Position numbers and translations under genes: made by a program. A stretch of DNA of 64,000 nt, taken from assembly GCA_018816945.1 (NCBI GenBank), contig JAHIVC010000073.1:62001-126000 (forward strand), in the 5' to 3' direction. Origin of the DNA: Bacteroidota bacterium. Its GTDB lineage: Bacteria > Bacteroidota > Bacteroidia > Bacteroidales > GCA-2711565. Positions 1-8,997 of this stretch are shown piece after piece. Numbering within the stretch: position 1 is the first letter of the stretch; each line of letters starts with the position of its first letter. Below the pieces are notes generated by a model that was given only the letters and a program-made list of their open reading frames with translations, was not told where the DNA came from and ran no database searches.

Positions 1-1
1 T

Positions 2-673
2 GCAATTGGACAACGGGTTGATTATTGGGGGAACATTTATAATATCGTGGGCGTATTCAAAGACTACCATCAACAATCGCCTAAGCAGGATTATGAGCAG
101 CATATTTACCGATACTTACCAACAGGTAGGGATGTAAGAGGAATGATTGCGATCAAAATCGGGGATCAAAACGTCAAGGAAACAATTAACTATATCCAGA
201 ATCTATATGATGAATTTTTCCCCGGCAACCCATTCGAAGTTGTTTTTGTAAAAGATTATTATGAAGAACAATACAAGTCGGAACGCATGTTTGGAACCGT
301 CTTTGGCATTTTTGCAATACTTGCGATATTCATCACCGCCATGGGGATTTTAGGACTGACCTCTTTCATGATTGAACAAAGGACCAGGGAGATTAGTATT
401 CGAAATGTTCTGGGTGCAAGTCTTTCTCGTATCCTGATTTTATTTGGGAAAGAATTTCTGATTTTAATCCTCGTTTCATTCGTAATAGCTGCTCCGCTTA
501 GTTATTGGGGTCTTTCGACCTGGCTTGATGCTTTTAGTACCCGCATGAACCTGGGTTTTGTTTTATTCATTATTCCTTTACTGATCACTTTAATCATTAC
601 AGGTGGTACCATCGGATCACTGGTATTTTATGCATCGCGTAAAAATCCTGTAGATACGCTGAAGTATGAATAG
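2..673 (+). CDS. FtsX/MacB-family ABC transporter permease, C-terminal part (5' end outside window)
   Basis: The reading frame is open from base 2, upstream of the first possible GTG at 47, so the gene begins before the window. The visible start resembles the end of a MacB-type periplasmic domain (IGQRVDYWG, then VGVFKDYH). Three hydrophobic segments follow, beginning near MFGTVFGIF, near ILILFGKEF and near FVLFIIPLL, which is the usual C-terminal membrane half of an FtsX-like permease. The motif EQRTREISIRNVLGAS between the first two segments is the conserved cytoplasmic loop of this family. Such proteins pair with a LolD/MacB ATPase to move lipoproteins, peptides or drugs, or to transmit mechanical force to the envelope. 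The substrate cannot be told here. The gene ends NPVDTLKYE, a common ending in Bacteroidota homologues. Confidence 0.88.
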   Translation, partial: AIGQRVDYWGNIYNIVGVFKDYHQQSPKQDYEQHIYRYLPTGRDVRGMIAIKIGDQNVKETINYIQNLYDEFFPGNPFEVVFVKDYYEEQYKSERMFGTVFGIFAILAIFITAMGILGLTSFMIEQRTREISIRNVLGASLSRILILFGKEFLILILVSFVIAAPLSYWGLSTWLDAFSTRMNLGFVLFIIPLLITLIITGGTIGSLVFYASRKNPVDTLKYE

Positions 674-1122
674 AAAGTGGATTGGTGAACTGGTGAACTG
701 GGGGATTGGTAAATTGGTGAATTTGTGAATTTGGTGTATAAATACTAGAATATCACCTGTTTAATGAACTACCCCGCAGCAAAGCTGCGAGATATCCGGA
801 ATATAGAATACAGTAGTCAGAAGTCAGAATTTTTTTTTTGATATTTTAATCCCTCTTCTGAATTCTAAATTCTTACCTCGAAGCAGAGCTTCGAGGAATA
901 CTTTTGATTAAACCTTTTTTAGAGCAAAATCTAAGGTGTATGCACGGGCAACGTATCCTCCATCCATAAAATAATCATAACTTTGGATGAGATGTCATGG
1001 ATATTACATAATGACCCTTACATTTGTACTCAGTAGCTAGTAGATTAGTCATTTATATCAAGAGTTAGCATCATAATGACACACATTAAAATAAAACGAT
1101 CTATGTTTTTAATTTTTTCATT
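674..1122. other. Intergenic region with degenerate repeat and two small hairpins
   Basis: Just after the permease stop (677-742) is a run of variants of the word attggtgaa, related to the first part of the larger repeats at 2301 and 4141. Two short perfect hairpins follow: CGCAGC-AAA-GCTGCG at 775-789 and CCTCGAAGC-AGA-GCTTCGAGG at 876-896. Both have 3-nt loops and similar layout, and look like members of a dispersed palindromic family. From 897 to 1122 I see no gene. TAnnTTTG-like words occur at 978-985 and 1019-1026 but lack a well-placed TTG partner. Confidence 0.55.
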
Positions 1123-2322
1123 ATGAGCAGGCATCATTCACATCTCAATTCAGCGGTGGCCATATTGTCTTCTTATGATGGAACTGTCCCTTTTGCGCAA
1201 GCACTAAGGCGTTTTTTTGCAGATCAAAAGAAATATGGTAGTACCGACCGTCGTCAAATCGGGCATTTGTGTTATTGTTATTTTAGGGCACTTAGAATTT
1301 TGGCTGACGATATGAGCCTCAACGAAAAAATACTGCTAAGCCATCTTCTTTGCACATCCGAACCTGATGCGTTTATAGAAACATTAAAACCTGAATGGAC
1401 CCAATACATCGGACTTTCGGTGGACGAGAAGTGTGGCAAATTTGGCTTAGATTTTAATAACATTTTCCCAAATATTGAGGCTGCTGAGGATTCCATTGAG
1501 AAAATAAAGTTTAGCTTATCTCATTTCGTTCAACCCGATTTGTTTCTCCGCATCAGACCGGGAGAAGCTGAAAAAGTCAAACAAAAACTGGACAAAGCGA
1601 TGCTCAATTATCAACAGCTTGATACCGATTGCTTAGTACTGCCAAATAAAACGAAAATTGAAGAACACCTGCATGTCAACAAACAAGTTGTGATCCAGGA
1701 CTATGCTTCACAAAGAGTTGGCAAGCTGCTCGACAGAGTTAGGAATCTAACCCCTTCTTCGATTGCCAAGCTCAAGGTCTGGGATTGCTGTGCAGCGAGT
1801 GGCGGAAAATCTATCCTGGCTATCGACAAGTTGGGTCCAATAAATCTTACCGTAAGTGACAATCGCGAAACGATATTGCACAATTTAAAAACAAGACTTC
1901 ATCAGGCCAATATCCGGGATTACAATTGTCTGAATATAGACCTGACTGATCAAAAAATGATCGAAGATCTTGATTCATTTGACTTGATCATAGCTGACGT
2001 GCCATGCAGCGGTAGTGGCACCTGGAGCAGAACTCCCGAACGATTGCATCAATGTTCGATGAATGAAATAACGAATTTTGCCGCCTTACAAAAACAAATC
2101 ACATCCAATATTCAATCAAAATTGAAACCCGGCGCTTTTTTACTTTACATCACTTGTTCGGTTTATAAACAAGAAAATAGTGAAATCATCAGCCATTTGA
2201 CATCTCAACATTGTTTAAAGCTTATTGAATCTCAGATGTTCGCAGGTTATGAACATAGATCAGACACGATGTTTGCGGCGCTTTTGCAAAAAAGTAGCAG
2301 TGGTGGAATGGTAAACTGGTAA
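1123..2322 (+). CDS. RsmB/NOP-family RNA (cytosine-C5) methyltransferase
   Basis: A SAM-dependent enzyme that methylates C5 of cytosine in rRNA or tRNA. The SAM-binding motif I is visible as WDCCAASGGKS in mid-protein. Motif IV is DVPCSGSGTW with Cys295, and motif VI is YITCSVYKQENS with Cys345; these are the two cysteines of the family's two-cysteine mechanism. The N-terminal 150 residues are helical and carry the NusB-like features often seen in RsmB proteins. The 399-residue length fits Bacteroidota members of the family. The ATG at 1123 is the first in-frame start. The last residues (GGMVNW) are encoded by the degenerate repeat beginning at about 2301, so the repeat supplies the stop codon. 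The exact target base is not predictable from sequence alone. Confidence 0.87.
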   Translation: MSRHHSHLNSAVAILSSYDGTVPFAQALRRFFADQKKYGSTDRRQIGHLCYCYFRALRILADDMSLNEKILLSHLLCTSEPDAFIETLKPEWTQYIGLSVDEKCGKFGLDFNNIFPNIEAAEDSIEKIKFSLSHFVQPDLFLRIRPGEAEKVKQKLDKAMLNYQQLDTDCLVLPNKTKIEEHLHVNKQVVIQDYASQRVGKLLDRVRNLTPSSIAKLKVWDCCAASGGKSILAIDKLGPINLTVSDNRETILHNLKTRLHQANIRDYNCLNIDLTDQKMIEDLDSFDLIIADVPCSGSGTWSRTPERLHQCSMNEITNFAALQKQITSNIQSKLKPGAFLLYITCSVYKQENSEIISHLTSQHCLKLIESQMFAGYEHRSDTMFAALLQKSSSGGMVNW

Positions 2323-2470
2323 ATTGGTGGATTGGCAGATTGGTGGATTAGGAAATTGGTTAATCACATTAACACGTAAACACATTAACACGATAACACT
2401 TAAACACGTAAAAACTTAAACACCTTAGCACCCAAACACATTAACACGATAGCATGTAAACACATTAAAT
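2301..2470 (+). repeat. Long degenerate repeat, left copy flanking the AbiE pair
   Basis: The tract has two parts: variants of attggtgg, then variants of cacattaacacgtaaa. It aligns base for base over long stretches, with a few small gaps, to 4141-4319 in the same orientation. The first identical block is about 29 nt and starts with gaaattggttaatcacatt. The repeat overlaps the last codons of the preceding methyltransferase gene. The remaining 2471-2587 holds no gene that I can see. Confidence 0.8.
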
Positions 2471-2587
2471 TGTACATATTTCGAATTAATGCTGCGACAA
2501 TGCAACATGCCTGACGGTATAGTCAGGAATGCCACCTTAGTATAGACTCAAATGATGCTTTTGCCCAAATACTTTACCTAACGAATA

Positions 2588-2619
2588 TTTGTTTTTATTT
2601 CTAAATGTAGCTATATTTG
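2588..2619 (+). promoter_or_regulatory. Bacteroidota-type promoter for the AbiE operon
   Basis: TTTG at 2588-2591 and TATATTTG at 2612-2619 are separated by 20 bp. This matches the phylum's -33/-7 consensus (TTTG and TAnnTTTG). The start codon at 2637 follows closely, so the transcript would have a leader of only about 10-15 nt with an A-rich ribosome entry region. Confidence 0.6.
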
Positions 2620-2636
2620 ACAATAAAAAGAAATAA

Positions 2637-3248
2637 ATGAAATTTCTGGAATTTAAAAAGGCCTTAAAAAATAAAACAATATTCAATAATAGTGATATCC
2701 GGAAAATTGCTCCCACTTTCCATCGCAAACGTCTTGTTGATTGGCAAAAAGCCGGTTATATCATAAAAATCAGAAATGGATACTATTGTTTTAAAGAACA
2801 AGCTGAAGGGGAACACTTTTTCTGGCACATGGCCAATCAGATCTACAAACCTTCTTATTTGTCTTTAACCACGGCACTGTCGTATTACAACCTTACCCCT
2901 GAAGCTGTATTTACTCAATCGTCTATCAGCACACTAAAAACAGCTTCATTTAAAACTGCCTATGGTAATTTCGAATACAAAAATACCAAGCCTGCTTTAT
3001 TTTTTGGGTATCGCCTAATAAAGCTAAACGGTTTAACGATAAAAATGGCAGAACCGGAAAAAATGATACTCGATTACTGTTATCTTATAAAACCTGAGAG
3101 TATTGAACATTTTAAATCCCTCAGAATAGATTGTTCTGCAGCAAGGAAACTAATTGATTTCGACAAACTTGATGCTTACTTATCAATCTACAGTTCCAAA
3201 ATAATGAACCTGAGGGTAAAACTCTTTAAAACCTATCTCAATGCTTAG
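2637..3248 (+). CDS. abiEi: AbiEi-like antitoxin / transcriptional regulator
   Basis: A 203-residue protein of the AbiEi antitoxin type, part of a type IV toxin-antitoxin pair. The N-terminal 70 residues have winged-helix character (NSDIRKIAPTFHRKRLVDWQ, then the turn GYIIKIRNGYYCF), fitting a DNA-binding autorepressor. The middle part has the family's typical YLSLTTALSYYNL and the later MAEPEKMILDYCYL. In known AbiE systems the antitoxin represses its own promoter and counters the toxin without forming a stable complex. Its stop overlaps the start of the toxin gene by 8 nt, so the two are translationally coupled. The consensus promoter lies immediately upstream. Unlike many AbiEi proteins, no long C-terminal extension is present. 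Confidence 0.82.
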   Translation: MKFLEFKKALKNKTIFNNSDIRKIAPTFHRKRLVDWQKAGYIIKIRNGYYCFKEQAEGEHFFWHMANQIYKPSYLSLTTALSYYNLTPEAVFTQSSISTLKTASFKTAYGNFEYKNTKPALFFGYRLIKLNGLTIKMAEPEKMILDYCYLIKPESIEHFKSLRIDCSAARKLIDFDKLDAYLSIYSSKIMNLRVKLFKTYLNA

Positions 3249-4020
3249 CCTCGATAACATAAAAAGCTATTATTCAGAAAACTTATGGGGTTTCGAAAGG
3301 TTTATCCTCAGAGAATACCTGCAATATAAAATACTTGAAATTATTTATGATGGTCCCCATGCTTCCAAACTTGTTTTTATGGGCGGAACGGCCCTAAGAA
3401 TCGTGCATGAAAATACCAGATTTTCAGAAGACCTTGATTTTGATAATTCTGGCCTAAAAGAAAATGATTTTGAAAACATTACACAGGACATCAGCAAAAA
3501 AATGCAGTTAGAAGGGTTTGAAGTTGAACTTCGTAATGTATTTAAGGGTGCATATCACTGTTATATCCGGTTTCCACAAATGTTAATGAAATTAGGATTA
3601 TCCGGACATGGTGAAGAAAGGATTTTGATAAGGCTAGACACAGAAAACCAGCATTACGAATTCAATCCCGAGAGGAAGATTATTAACAAATTTGATGTGT
3701 TTACACAAATAGCCATTACACCCCCTGAAATTTTATTGGCACAAAAACTTTATGCAGTCATCAACAGGCCGCGAAATAAAGGACGTGATTTTTTTGACAT
3801 CGTATTTTTATTGGGCAAAAATATTAAGCCGGATTACGGGTACTTAAAACAAAAACTAAATATTTCAACTGCATCCGACCTAAAGGATAAAATAAGCCAT
3901 AAACTTAAACAACTAAATATGAAAGAAATGGCAGATGATGTAAAACCCTTTCTTTTTAATCCGACCGATGAAAAAAAAGTCCTGGCTTTTGAAAAATACT
4001 TTGAAAGTGTTTTCATTTAA
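3241..4020 (+). CDS. abiEii: AbiEii-family nucleotidyltransferase toxin
   Basis: A 259-residue protein of the AbiEii/AbiGii nucleotidyltransferase family. The diagnostic fold motif is FMGGTALRIVH followed by SEDLDFD, which supplies the metal-binding aspartates of a DNA polymerase beta-like nucleotidyltransferase. The C-terminal half has TPPEILLAQKLYAV and RNKGRDFFDIVFLL, also typical. Toxins of this family transfer nucleotides to target molecules (tRNA acceptor ends in studied cases) and give abortive phage infection or growth arrest. The start overlaps the antitoxin gene by 8 nt. The pair stands alone between two copies of a degenerate direct repeat, suggesting it is a removable unit. All catalytic motifs appear intact. 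Confidence 0.85.
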   Translation: MLSLDNIKSYYSENLWGFERFILREYLQYKILEIIYDGPHASKLVFMGGTALRIVHENTRFSEDLDFDNSGLKENDFENITQDISKKMQLEGFEVELRNVFKGAYHCYIRFPQMLMKLGLSGHGEERILIRLDTENQHYEFNPERKIINKFDVFTQIAITPPEILLAQKLYAVINRPRNKGRDFFDIVFLLGKNIKPDYGYLKQKLNISTASDLKDKISHKLKQLNMKEMADDVKPFLFNPTDEKKVLAFEKYFESVFI

Positions 4021-4140
4021 TATTTTTGACTTTGCAAAACTTATCAGTAAAATGCCTGTTTTGAAAAAAATGAAGCTCAATTAACCAGTAATTACACAGA
4101 ATCCTTTCAACATAGCTACTTGATCATTGGTTAGTAAACC

Positions 4141-4319
4141 TGTGGATTGGTGAATTGGCGGATTGGTAGAATGGTGGAATGGTGGAATGGTAGATTGGTG
4201 AAATAAGAAATTGGTTAATCACATTAACACGTAAAAACTTAAACACATTAACACGATAACACTTAAACACGAAAAAACTTATACACGTTAACACCCAAAC
4301 ACATTAACACGTAAACACC
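4141..4319 (+). repeat. Long degenerate repeat, right copy flanking the AbiE pair
   Basis: Same two-part structure and same orientation as 2301-2470. Shared blocks include gaaattggttaatcacatt, aacacgataacacttaaac and caaacacattaacacg. The interval 4021-4453 otherwise holds no gene that I can recognise. Confidence 0.8.
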
Positions 4320-4418
4320 AGAACATCCTACATCGAAAATCATTCAACAAAAAAACCCTCACTCAAAAAGAGCAAAGTTGCAATCAGTGCCTTCACAATT
4401 AAAATTCATTATTTACTT

Positions 4419-4435
4419 AAAACCCTCAAGGTTTT
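4419..4435 (-). terminator. Possible weak terminator after the FAD oxidoreductase gene
   Basis: A 6-bp hairpin (AAAACC, loop CTCAA, GGTTTT) lies 19 bp beyond the stop of the minus-strand gene and is followed by AT-rich sequence. The stem is short, so this is tentative. Confidence 0.3.
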
Positions 4436-4453
4436 GAAAGATTCAGACAAAAA

Positions 4454-6058
4454 TTAATTTCTGAAATTCTTTAAAATTCTGTCTGCAGCTAACTTCCCTG
4501 TCAAAATTGACATAGGCACACCTGCAGGACTAAACACCCATTGTCCGGCTTGAAAGATTGAAGGTATTGGAGTCAATACTGAACGGTCGGAGAATTGCAT
4601 TTTATGTACAACTGGAATGGGGTTTTCAAACGACCAACCTGTGATGGCACCTTCAGAACTACCCACCCTGTTTTTTATGCTTAATGGGGAAAATGAAAAT
4701 TGCCCAATAACTTTTTGTTTTAGCATTGGATAAATTGAATCTGTAAGAACATTAATCATGCGATTTTCCAGTTCCGTTTTAAATTCCTTATACCAGCCAT
4801 TTTTTTCTACCCTCTCAAACAAATTATACTCTGCAAGGAAACTGATAATCATACCGGTCTTCCCGGGAGGTACTAAATTGGGGTCTTTTAATCCTGGAAT
4901 AGATATTTCATAGGTATTAAGCTTGGTAAATTTGTCTAACCATAACATGAGCTCTTCTCTTGTTATATTTTTCCAATTTTCAATCAAATTACTTAGTTCA
5001 CCCCAATGTGTTTCTCCTAATCCCAATTTTGATGGCGTATAGAAAAAATGTCCATGGGCAATCTTTCTGAAACTCTCCAAAGGTTCATCTAATTCCAGAT
5101 ATAAACTAAAGACCGAATCTCCACCACGTGTTTTCTGCATTTGAGATTTCAGCTTTGAAAAATCATCTATAATTTTAAGAGGCAATCCTGCCGTATTCGT
5201 AATACCATAAAGTGTTTTGATATCTGCTGCCCAAATAAGACTTTCGTATCCATATGCCTCCCCATTCTCAACATTTACAGTGCACTCATCGGCAAGTATT
5301 TCAATAACTTTGTTTTCTGTTATTATTTCACCATTACATTCTCTTATTTTATTTTCAAGAGCTTTAGCCAGTTGTCCCACTCCCCCAACCGGATAGAAAT
5401 AATCGAGATACAAGGAAAAATAACTAAGAGCAAAAAAAGTAGGTGTATTCTTAAAGAAATGCTGAGAAATAACATCAATAAGTGAAGGATTTGTTATAAT
5501 TGTTTTAAGGTAGCCCTCAATTGGCATATTCATTCGGTTTATTTTTCCAACCGTAAAAATAAACTTGGGCAACCATGGTAGGAGCTGTCTAAAAAGGTAG
5601 GCTTTATCACGTTTCAAGTCTTTAAAAGCTGGGTTTTCAACTCCATACAAAACATCCATGTGTTTCATTATTTTTCGAATAACTTTTAAAAGCTTTATGA
5701 TCTCAGCTTCATTTTCCGGAAATAATTTTATGAGCAGGTTTTTGTATTCGTGTAAACTATTTAAATCTTTGATGTTTAGTACTTCGTTTTCAATACCAAT
5801 TGAAACCGGACTTTTCACCACCTCAAGTTCAATATCCAAATCTTTCAACATTGTGAAAATTATACCTGCGTCTTCCAACGCTCTCACGCCAGCTTCAAAT
5901 TTAAAACCATTTCGTTGAAAAGTATTTACTAAGCCACCTAGTTCTTTATTTTTTTCAATAAGCAAAACTTTTTGCCCGGCACGCGCCAGATATACTGCAG
6001 AAGTTAATCCTGCAATGCCACCACCAACCACGATGCTATCGTATTTCTGTATACTCAT
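4454..6058 (-). CDS. CrtI/CrtISO-like NAD(P)/FAD-dependent oxidoreductase
   Basis: A 534-residue flavoprotein of the phytoene desaturase / carotenoid isomerase / retinol saturase group. The FAD-binding Rossmann motif is at the N-terminus (VVGGGIAGLTSAVYLARAG, then LIEKNKELGG). The C-terminal FAD-contact signature is AGQWVFSPAGVPMSILTGK. The length fits the group. It ends a minus-strand cluster with an SDR, an outer-membrane barrel, a SnoaL-like protein and a DUF2141 protein. No phytoene synthase or other carotenoid gene is in view, so the substrate may be a lipid or another isoprenoid. Family membership is firm; calling it a carotenoid enzyme would be inference. Confidence 0.78.
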   Translation of the reverse strand: MSIQKYDSIVVGGGIAGLTSAVYLARAGQKVLLIEKNKELGGLVNTFQRNGFKFEAGVRALEDAGIIFTMLKDLDIELEVVKSPVSIGIENEVLNIKDLNSLHEYKNLLIKLFPENEAEIIKLLKVIRKIMKHMDVLYGVENPAFKDLKRDKAYLFRQLLPWLPKFIFTVGKINRMNMPIEGYLKTIITNPSLIDVISQHFFKNTPTFFALSYFSLYLDYFYPVGGVGQLAKALENKIRECNGEIITENKVIEILADECTVNVENGEAYGYESLIWAADIKTLYGITNTAGLPLKIIDDFSKLKSQMQKTRGGDSVFSLYLELDEPLESFRKIAHGHFFYTPSKLGLGETHWGELSNLIENWKNITREELMLWLDKFTKLNTYEISIPGLKDPNLVPPGKTGMIISFLAEYNLFERVEKNGWYKEFKTELENRMINVLTDSIYPMLKQKVIGQFSFSPLSIKNRVGSSEGAITGWSFENPIPVVHKMQFSDRSVLTPIPSIFQAGQWVFSPAGVPMSILTGKLAADRILKNFRN

Positions 6059-6100
6059 TTTTGATTTTTAAAATTTAATTAAGTTGAGAACGTTGTTAAA

Positions 6101-7063
6101 TTAATCAATATTAATTTTGCTCAGTTCCAGGCTTTTTACCCAAAGTTCTTTTGCTACTTCATAATCTAACGCCGGCGGTGCAGGCTCTTCTTCAGTCGTT
6201 AAGTTGAAAAATTTACCACTTATGTTTTCAAGGTCTTTTGAAACACCAAGATAATAAAGAGCTTCAGCAGAAATATCAGCCGATTTTAATGCTTTGTCGA
6301 AAAAATTTCGTTTAAACCATCGGTAAATGGGACCATTATCCTGCCCAGTCTCAGTTTTGACAGCTCCGGGATGCATCGCATTTATGATTAATCCAGAATC
6401 TTTGGTATGCTCCTTAAAAATTAGCATGGATAATAATTGGGCTAATTTAGCTGAGCCATAACTCTTCAGCCCAGAATATGATCTTCTGTCCCAGTTAAGA
6501 TCATCTATTTTTAGTCCCCAGGCAGCAAACCTGTGTCCTTCAGAATTAACTAGGATGATTCTGGCATTTTCCTGAGCTTTGAGCTTTTTCATCAACACAT
6601 AATTGATAATAAATGATGAAAGATGGTGAACGACAAATACCTTTTCAAGCCCATCAGAAGTCAGCTCTCTTTTTGTAAGATAAACCCCTGCATTATGAAT
6701 GATGACATCAATCGGAGTTTCAAGTTCTAACAGTTCATTTGCAACCCGATGAATATCTTCCAGTTTGCTCAAATCCGCAATCTTGTAATCACATTTAACC
6801 CCAAATTTTTTTTCAGTTTCCCGATGTAAAGTCTCTGATTTCTCTTTATTTCGATTTATACATAGCAGGTTTGCACCATGAGCAGCATATTTTTGGGCTG
6901 TTACTTTCCCTATACCCGATGTGGCACCGGTTATTACAACAAGTTTACCCAAAAAATCCTCTGTGCAAATTTTAGGGGCTAAACGATTGTTTTTTATCAT
7001 CGCATACACATTAGACCACTGATACTCTTTAAAGTATTTCCAGAATTTTTTGTTCTTCGTCAT
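6101..7063 (-). CDS. Short-chain dehydrogenase/reductase (SDR), retinol-dehydrogenase-like
   Basis: An SDR with the cofactor motif VVITGATSGIGKVTA, the NAG motif (HNAGVY), the catalytic serine region (LVNSEGH) and the YxxxK pair in SYGSAKLAQLL. This layout matches the WW-domain oxidoreductase / retinol dehydrogenase branch. I place the start at the ATG at 7063 (320 residues): an AGGA lies 8 nt upstream, and homologous N-termini typically begin just before a KxYxWxNVYxMIKNNRL segment, seen here. The open frame continues upstream to a TTG at 7147 with an ATG at 7126, and those starts would touch the stop of the previous gene. The neighbouring FAD oxidoreductase suggests consecutive redox steps on one lipid-like substrate (inference). 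Confidence 0.8.
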   Translation of the reverse strand: MTKNKKFWKYFKEYQWSNVYAMIKNNRLAPKICTEDFLGKLVVITGATSGIGKVTAQKYAAHGANLLCINRNKEKSETLHRETEKKFGVKCDYKIADLSKLEDIHRVANELLELETPIDVIIHNAGVYLTKRELTSDGLEKVFVVHHLSSFIINYVLMKKLKAQENARIILVNSEGHRFAAWGLKIDDLNWDRRSYSGLKSYGSAKLAQLLSMLIFKEHTKDSGLIINAMHPGAVKTETGQDNGPIYRWFKRNFFDKALKSADISAEALYYLGVSKDLENISGKFFNLTTEEEPAPPALDYEVAKELWVKSLELSKINID

Positions 7064-7147
7064 AAAATTAATCCTAAGATTAAATGTGTAGCTTGCCTCT
7101 ATAAAATTCGGTGTTCCAAAAGGCATTTTTTGCCTAATCGTGAACAA

Positions 7148-7828
7148 TTAAAGAAATATACCCAATGCAAAAGTATAAGTCTGATTGCGTAACGGCACAG
7201 GTTCGCCTCCTTCTGAAGATGGCATCATTAATGTATTCCATCCAATAGTTTGACGATAATCGAAAAAACATTTTTGATTAAATAGGTTAAACTCCATACC
7301 TAACCCATAAATAAAACTATAGTCAAAGGTGTCTAATCCATCAGTATTTCCAGACTCAGAAAAAGGCACCTGAACCTGGCCCATATCTATAACTCCATCT
7401 ACGCTGTATTTTCCGCTGAGTAACATGGAAAGAGCAAATCCACTGCTTCCGAATATTTTAGCATTGCCAATGTTTACAAAGTTGTAACGAAAAATAATTG
7501 GGAGTTCAAAATAATTTATATTGTATTCTGAATAGGTACTTATTGGGGGTTGGGTCATTGTAACTTGTTGCCGTGAGCCCTTAGCTGTATAAAGAAATTC
7601 CTGTTGTACACTAAATACATCTGTAATTGGAAAGCTAAGAATAATTCCAGTGGTAAATCCATATCTTGCGTCGGAGTCAACATCATAAGGAATATTTGGT
7701 TGATTGATCCCATACTGTGTGGCAATATTCATACCAGCTTTAAATCCGAATTCTAGACCAGTTTGGGCAGTTGAAAATTTAGATAATAAAATAAAAAGAA
7801 TAAATAATGCAAAGAGAGATTTTTTCAT
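7148..7828 (-). CDS. Outer-membrane beta-barrel protein (PorT-like)
   Basis: A 226-residue exported protein. A signal peptide (MKKSLFALFILFILLSKF, cleavage probably after STA) precedes GLEFGFKAGMNIAT, the usual first strand of small Bacteroidota barrels. Alternating hydrophobic strands continue to a C-terminal TYTFALGIFL ending in a hydrophobic residue, as expected for BAM insertion. The role is unknown. Its place between the SnoaL-like gene and the SDR suggests the same operon, but the link may be only positional. Confidence 0.75.
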   Translation of the reverse strand: MKKSLFALFILFILLSKFSTAQTGLEFGFKAGMNIATQYGINQPNIPYDVDSDARYGFTTGIILSFPITDVFSVQQEFLYTAKGSRQQVTMTQPPISTYSEYNINYFELPIIFRYNFVNIGNAKIFGSSGFALSMLLSGKYSVDGVIDMGQVQVPFSESGNTDGLDTFDYSFIYGLGMEFNLFNQKCFFDYRQTIGWNTLMMPSSEGGEPVPLRNQTYTFALGIFL

Positions 7829-7894
7829 AATAGCTTATTTTAGTTCAGTTCATATTAATTTTAAAAAAATGTTTATTATTTTAATAATGGTTAT

Positions 7895-8359
7895 TTAGCC
7901 AAATTTTTTCCTCATAAACCTTCTGTAAGCTTTTCCAAACCGAGGAATATTATCAAAAATATCTCCCCATAAATCATAATAATCTCTTTGTTCTGTAATC
8001 TTACCATCATCATTAATTGTCAATCGGCTGGAGCCGTACATTATTGAATTGGGGTATTTTTTGAATCCTATAGTCATTTCCCATTCGATGAATACCACAC
8101 CTTTTTGCATAACGGCTTTCACAATTTTCATCTTAAGATCTTTTGATCGGGTTGCCAGACGTTCAGTCATGGCTTTGAAATCATTCATTCCATGCAGTTC
8201 TTGTATTGAATCTCTGAAATAAATATTTTCATCATAGAAAGGAAGTATGTGCGACCAGTCAGGTTTACCTTCAGTATTATAGGTTTGAGACCATAATTCT
8301 CTTATAGTCTCAATGCATGTAATTTTTTTGTCTATAATATCTTGTTCTACTGATCCCAT
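7895..8359 (-). CDS. SnoaL / NTF2-like fold protein
   Basis: A 154-residue soluble protein with the NTF2-like cone fold pattern: an N-terminal helix ending in ELWSQTYNTEG, then HILPFYDENIYFRDSIQELHG, typical of SnoaL-like polyketide cyclases and ketosteroid-isomerase relatives. The strands EWEMTIGFKKYPNS and SRLTINDDGKITEQRDYYD follow. In other bacteria proteins of this type accompany an FAD oxidoreductase and an SDR in lipid-modification clusters, as here. No catalytic residues can be assigned with certainty. Confidence 0.75.
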   Translation of the reverse strand: MGSVEQDIIDKKITCIETIRELWSQTYNTEGKPDWSHILPFYDENIYFRDSIQELHGMNDFKAMTERLATRSKDLKMKIVKAVMQKGVVFIEWEMTIGFKKYPNSIMYGSSRLTINDDGKITEQRDYYDLWGDIFDNIPRFGKAYRRFMRKKFG

Positions 8360-8383
8360 TTTATCATTTATTTATTAAGACAC

Positions 8384-8791
8384 CTACTTCTTCAAATATT
8401 GAGGATTACAAACCATTGTCGTGTCTTTATTTAACTCGAATATCATTTTATGCTGTGATGGACCAAAGTTTACTTTTGCGTTATTTGAGAATCCAAAACC
8501 TTCTTTGGGAATTCCAATCCAATTGATGTCTATTTCCTTATTGTCGTTCTCATCATGAAAATATTTGAAAACATATTTAGCAGGGCTTAAACCTTCTATT
8601 GAAATAATGCAGCGATTGTTTACAATTTCTTGTGAAATTCCTTTTATTGTGTTCTTGTTTTCATCTTGCAATTCAAGTAAGACTTTTCCTTTGCTGTTTT
8701 TTAGATTATTAATTTCAATATTTAAAGTAATATTTTCTTGAAATGAAATGGATATGATTGATAGAATAATAAGTAATAGTCTTGTTAGCAT
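8384..8791 (-). CDS. DUF2141-family exported protein
   Basis: A 135-residue protein with a short hydrophobic N-terminal signal (LTRLLLIILSIISISF) and one DUF2141 domain. The hallmark is KYFHDENDNKEIDIN followed by GIPKEGFGFSN. The domain looks like a small beta-sandwich and is usually secreted or periplasmic; no biochemical role is established. The gene starts 24 bp upstream of the SnoaL-like gene and appears to be first in the minus-strand cluster ending at 4454. The cysteine near the C-terminus is not part of the domain. Confidence 0.83.
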   Translation of the reverse strand: MLTRLLLIILSIISISFQENITLNIEINNLKNSKGKVLLELQDENKNTIKGISQEIVNNRCIISIEGLSPAKYVFKYFHDENDNKEIDINWIGIPKEGFGFSNNAKVNFGPSQHKMIFELNKDTTMVCNPQYLKK

Positions 8792-8997
8792 AATTAAACA
8801 ATCCTTTAAATGGATATTAATATTTATTAAAGATATTAAATATTTTTTTAAAAAATAAAATTCTTAATATAGTTCTATTAGTTTCAGTATATGGGTTGTT
8901 TATTGAGGAAACTCTTGTGGTATATTAGTTATCGTTTTGTCACAAAGGCCTAACAATCTCAAATAGCTTAGATAAAATATTGATAGCAGTTGAATTA

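Noticed and set aside
978-1026. TAnnTTTG words upstream of the RNA methyltransferase
   Set aside because: Neither has a TTG at the right distance, and such words are expected by chance in AT-rich DNA.
4454-6058. Carotenoid biosynthesis locus
   Set aside because: Only the CrtI-like gene is found; phytoene synthase, cyclase and hydroxylase genes are absent, so the name would be over-stated.
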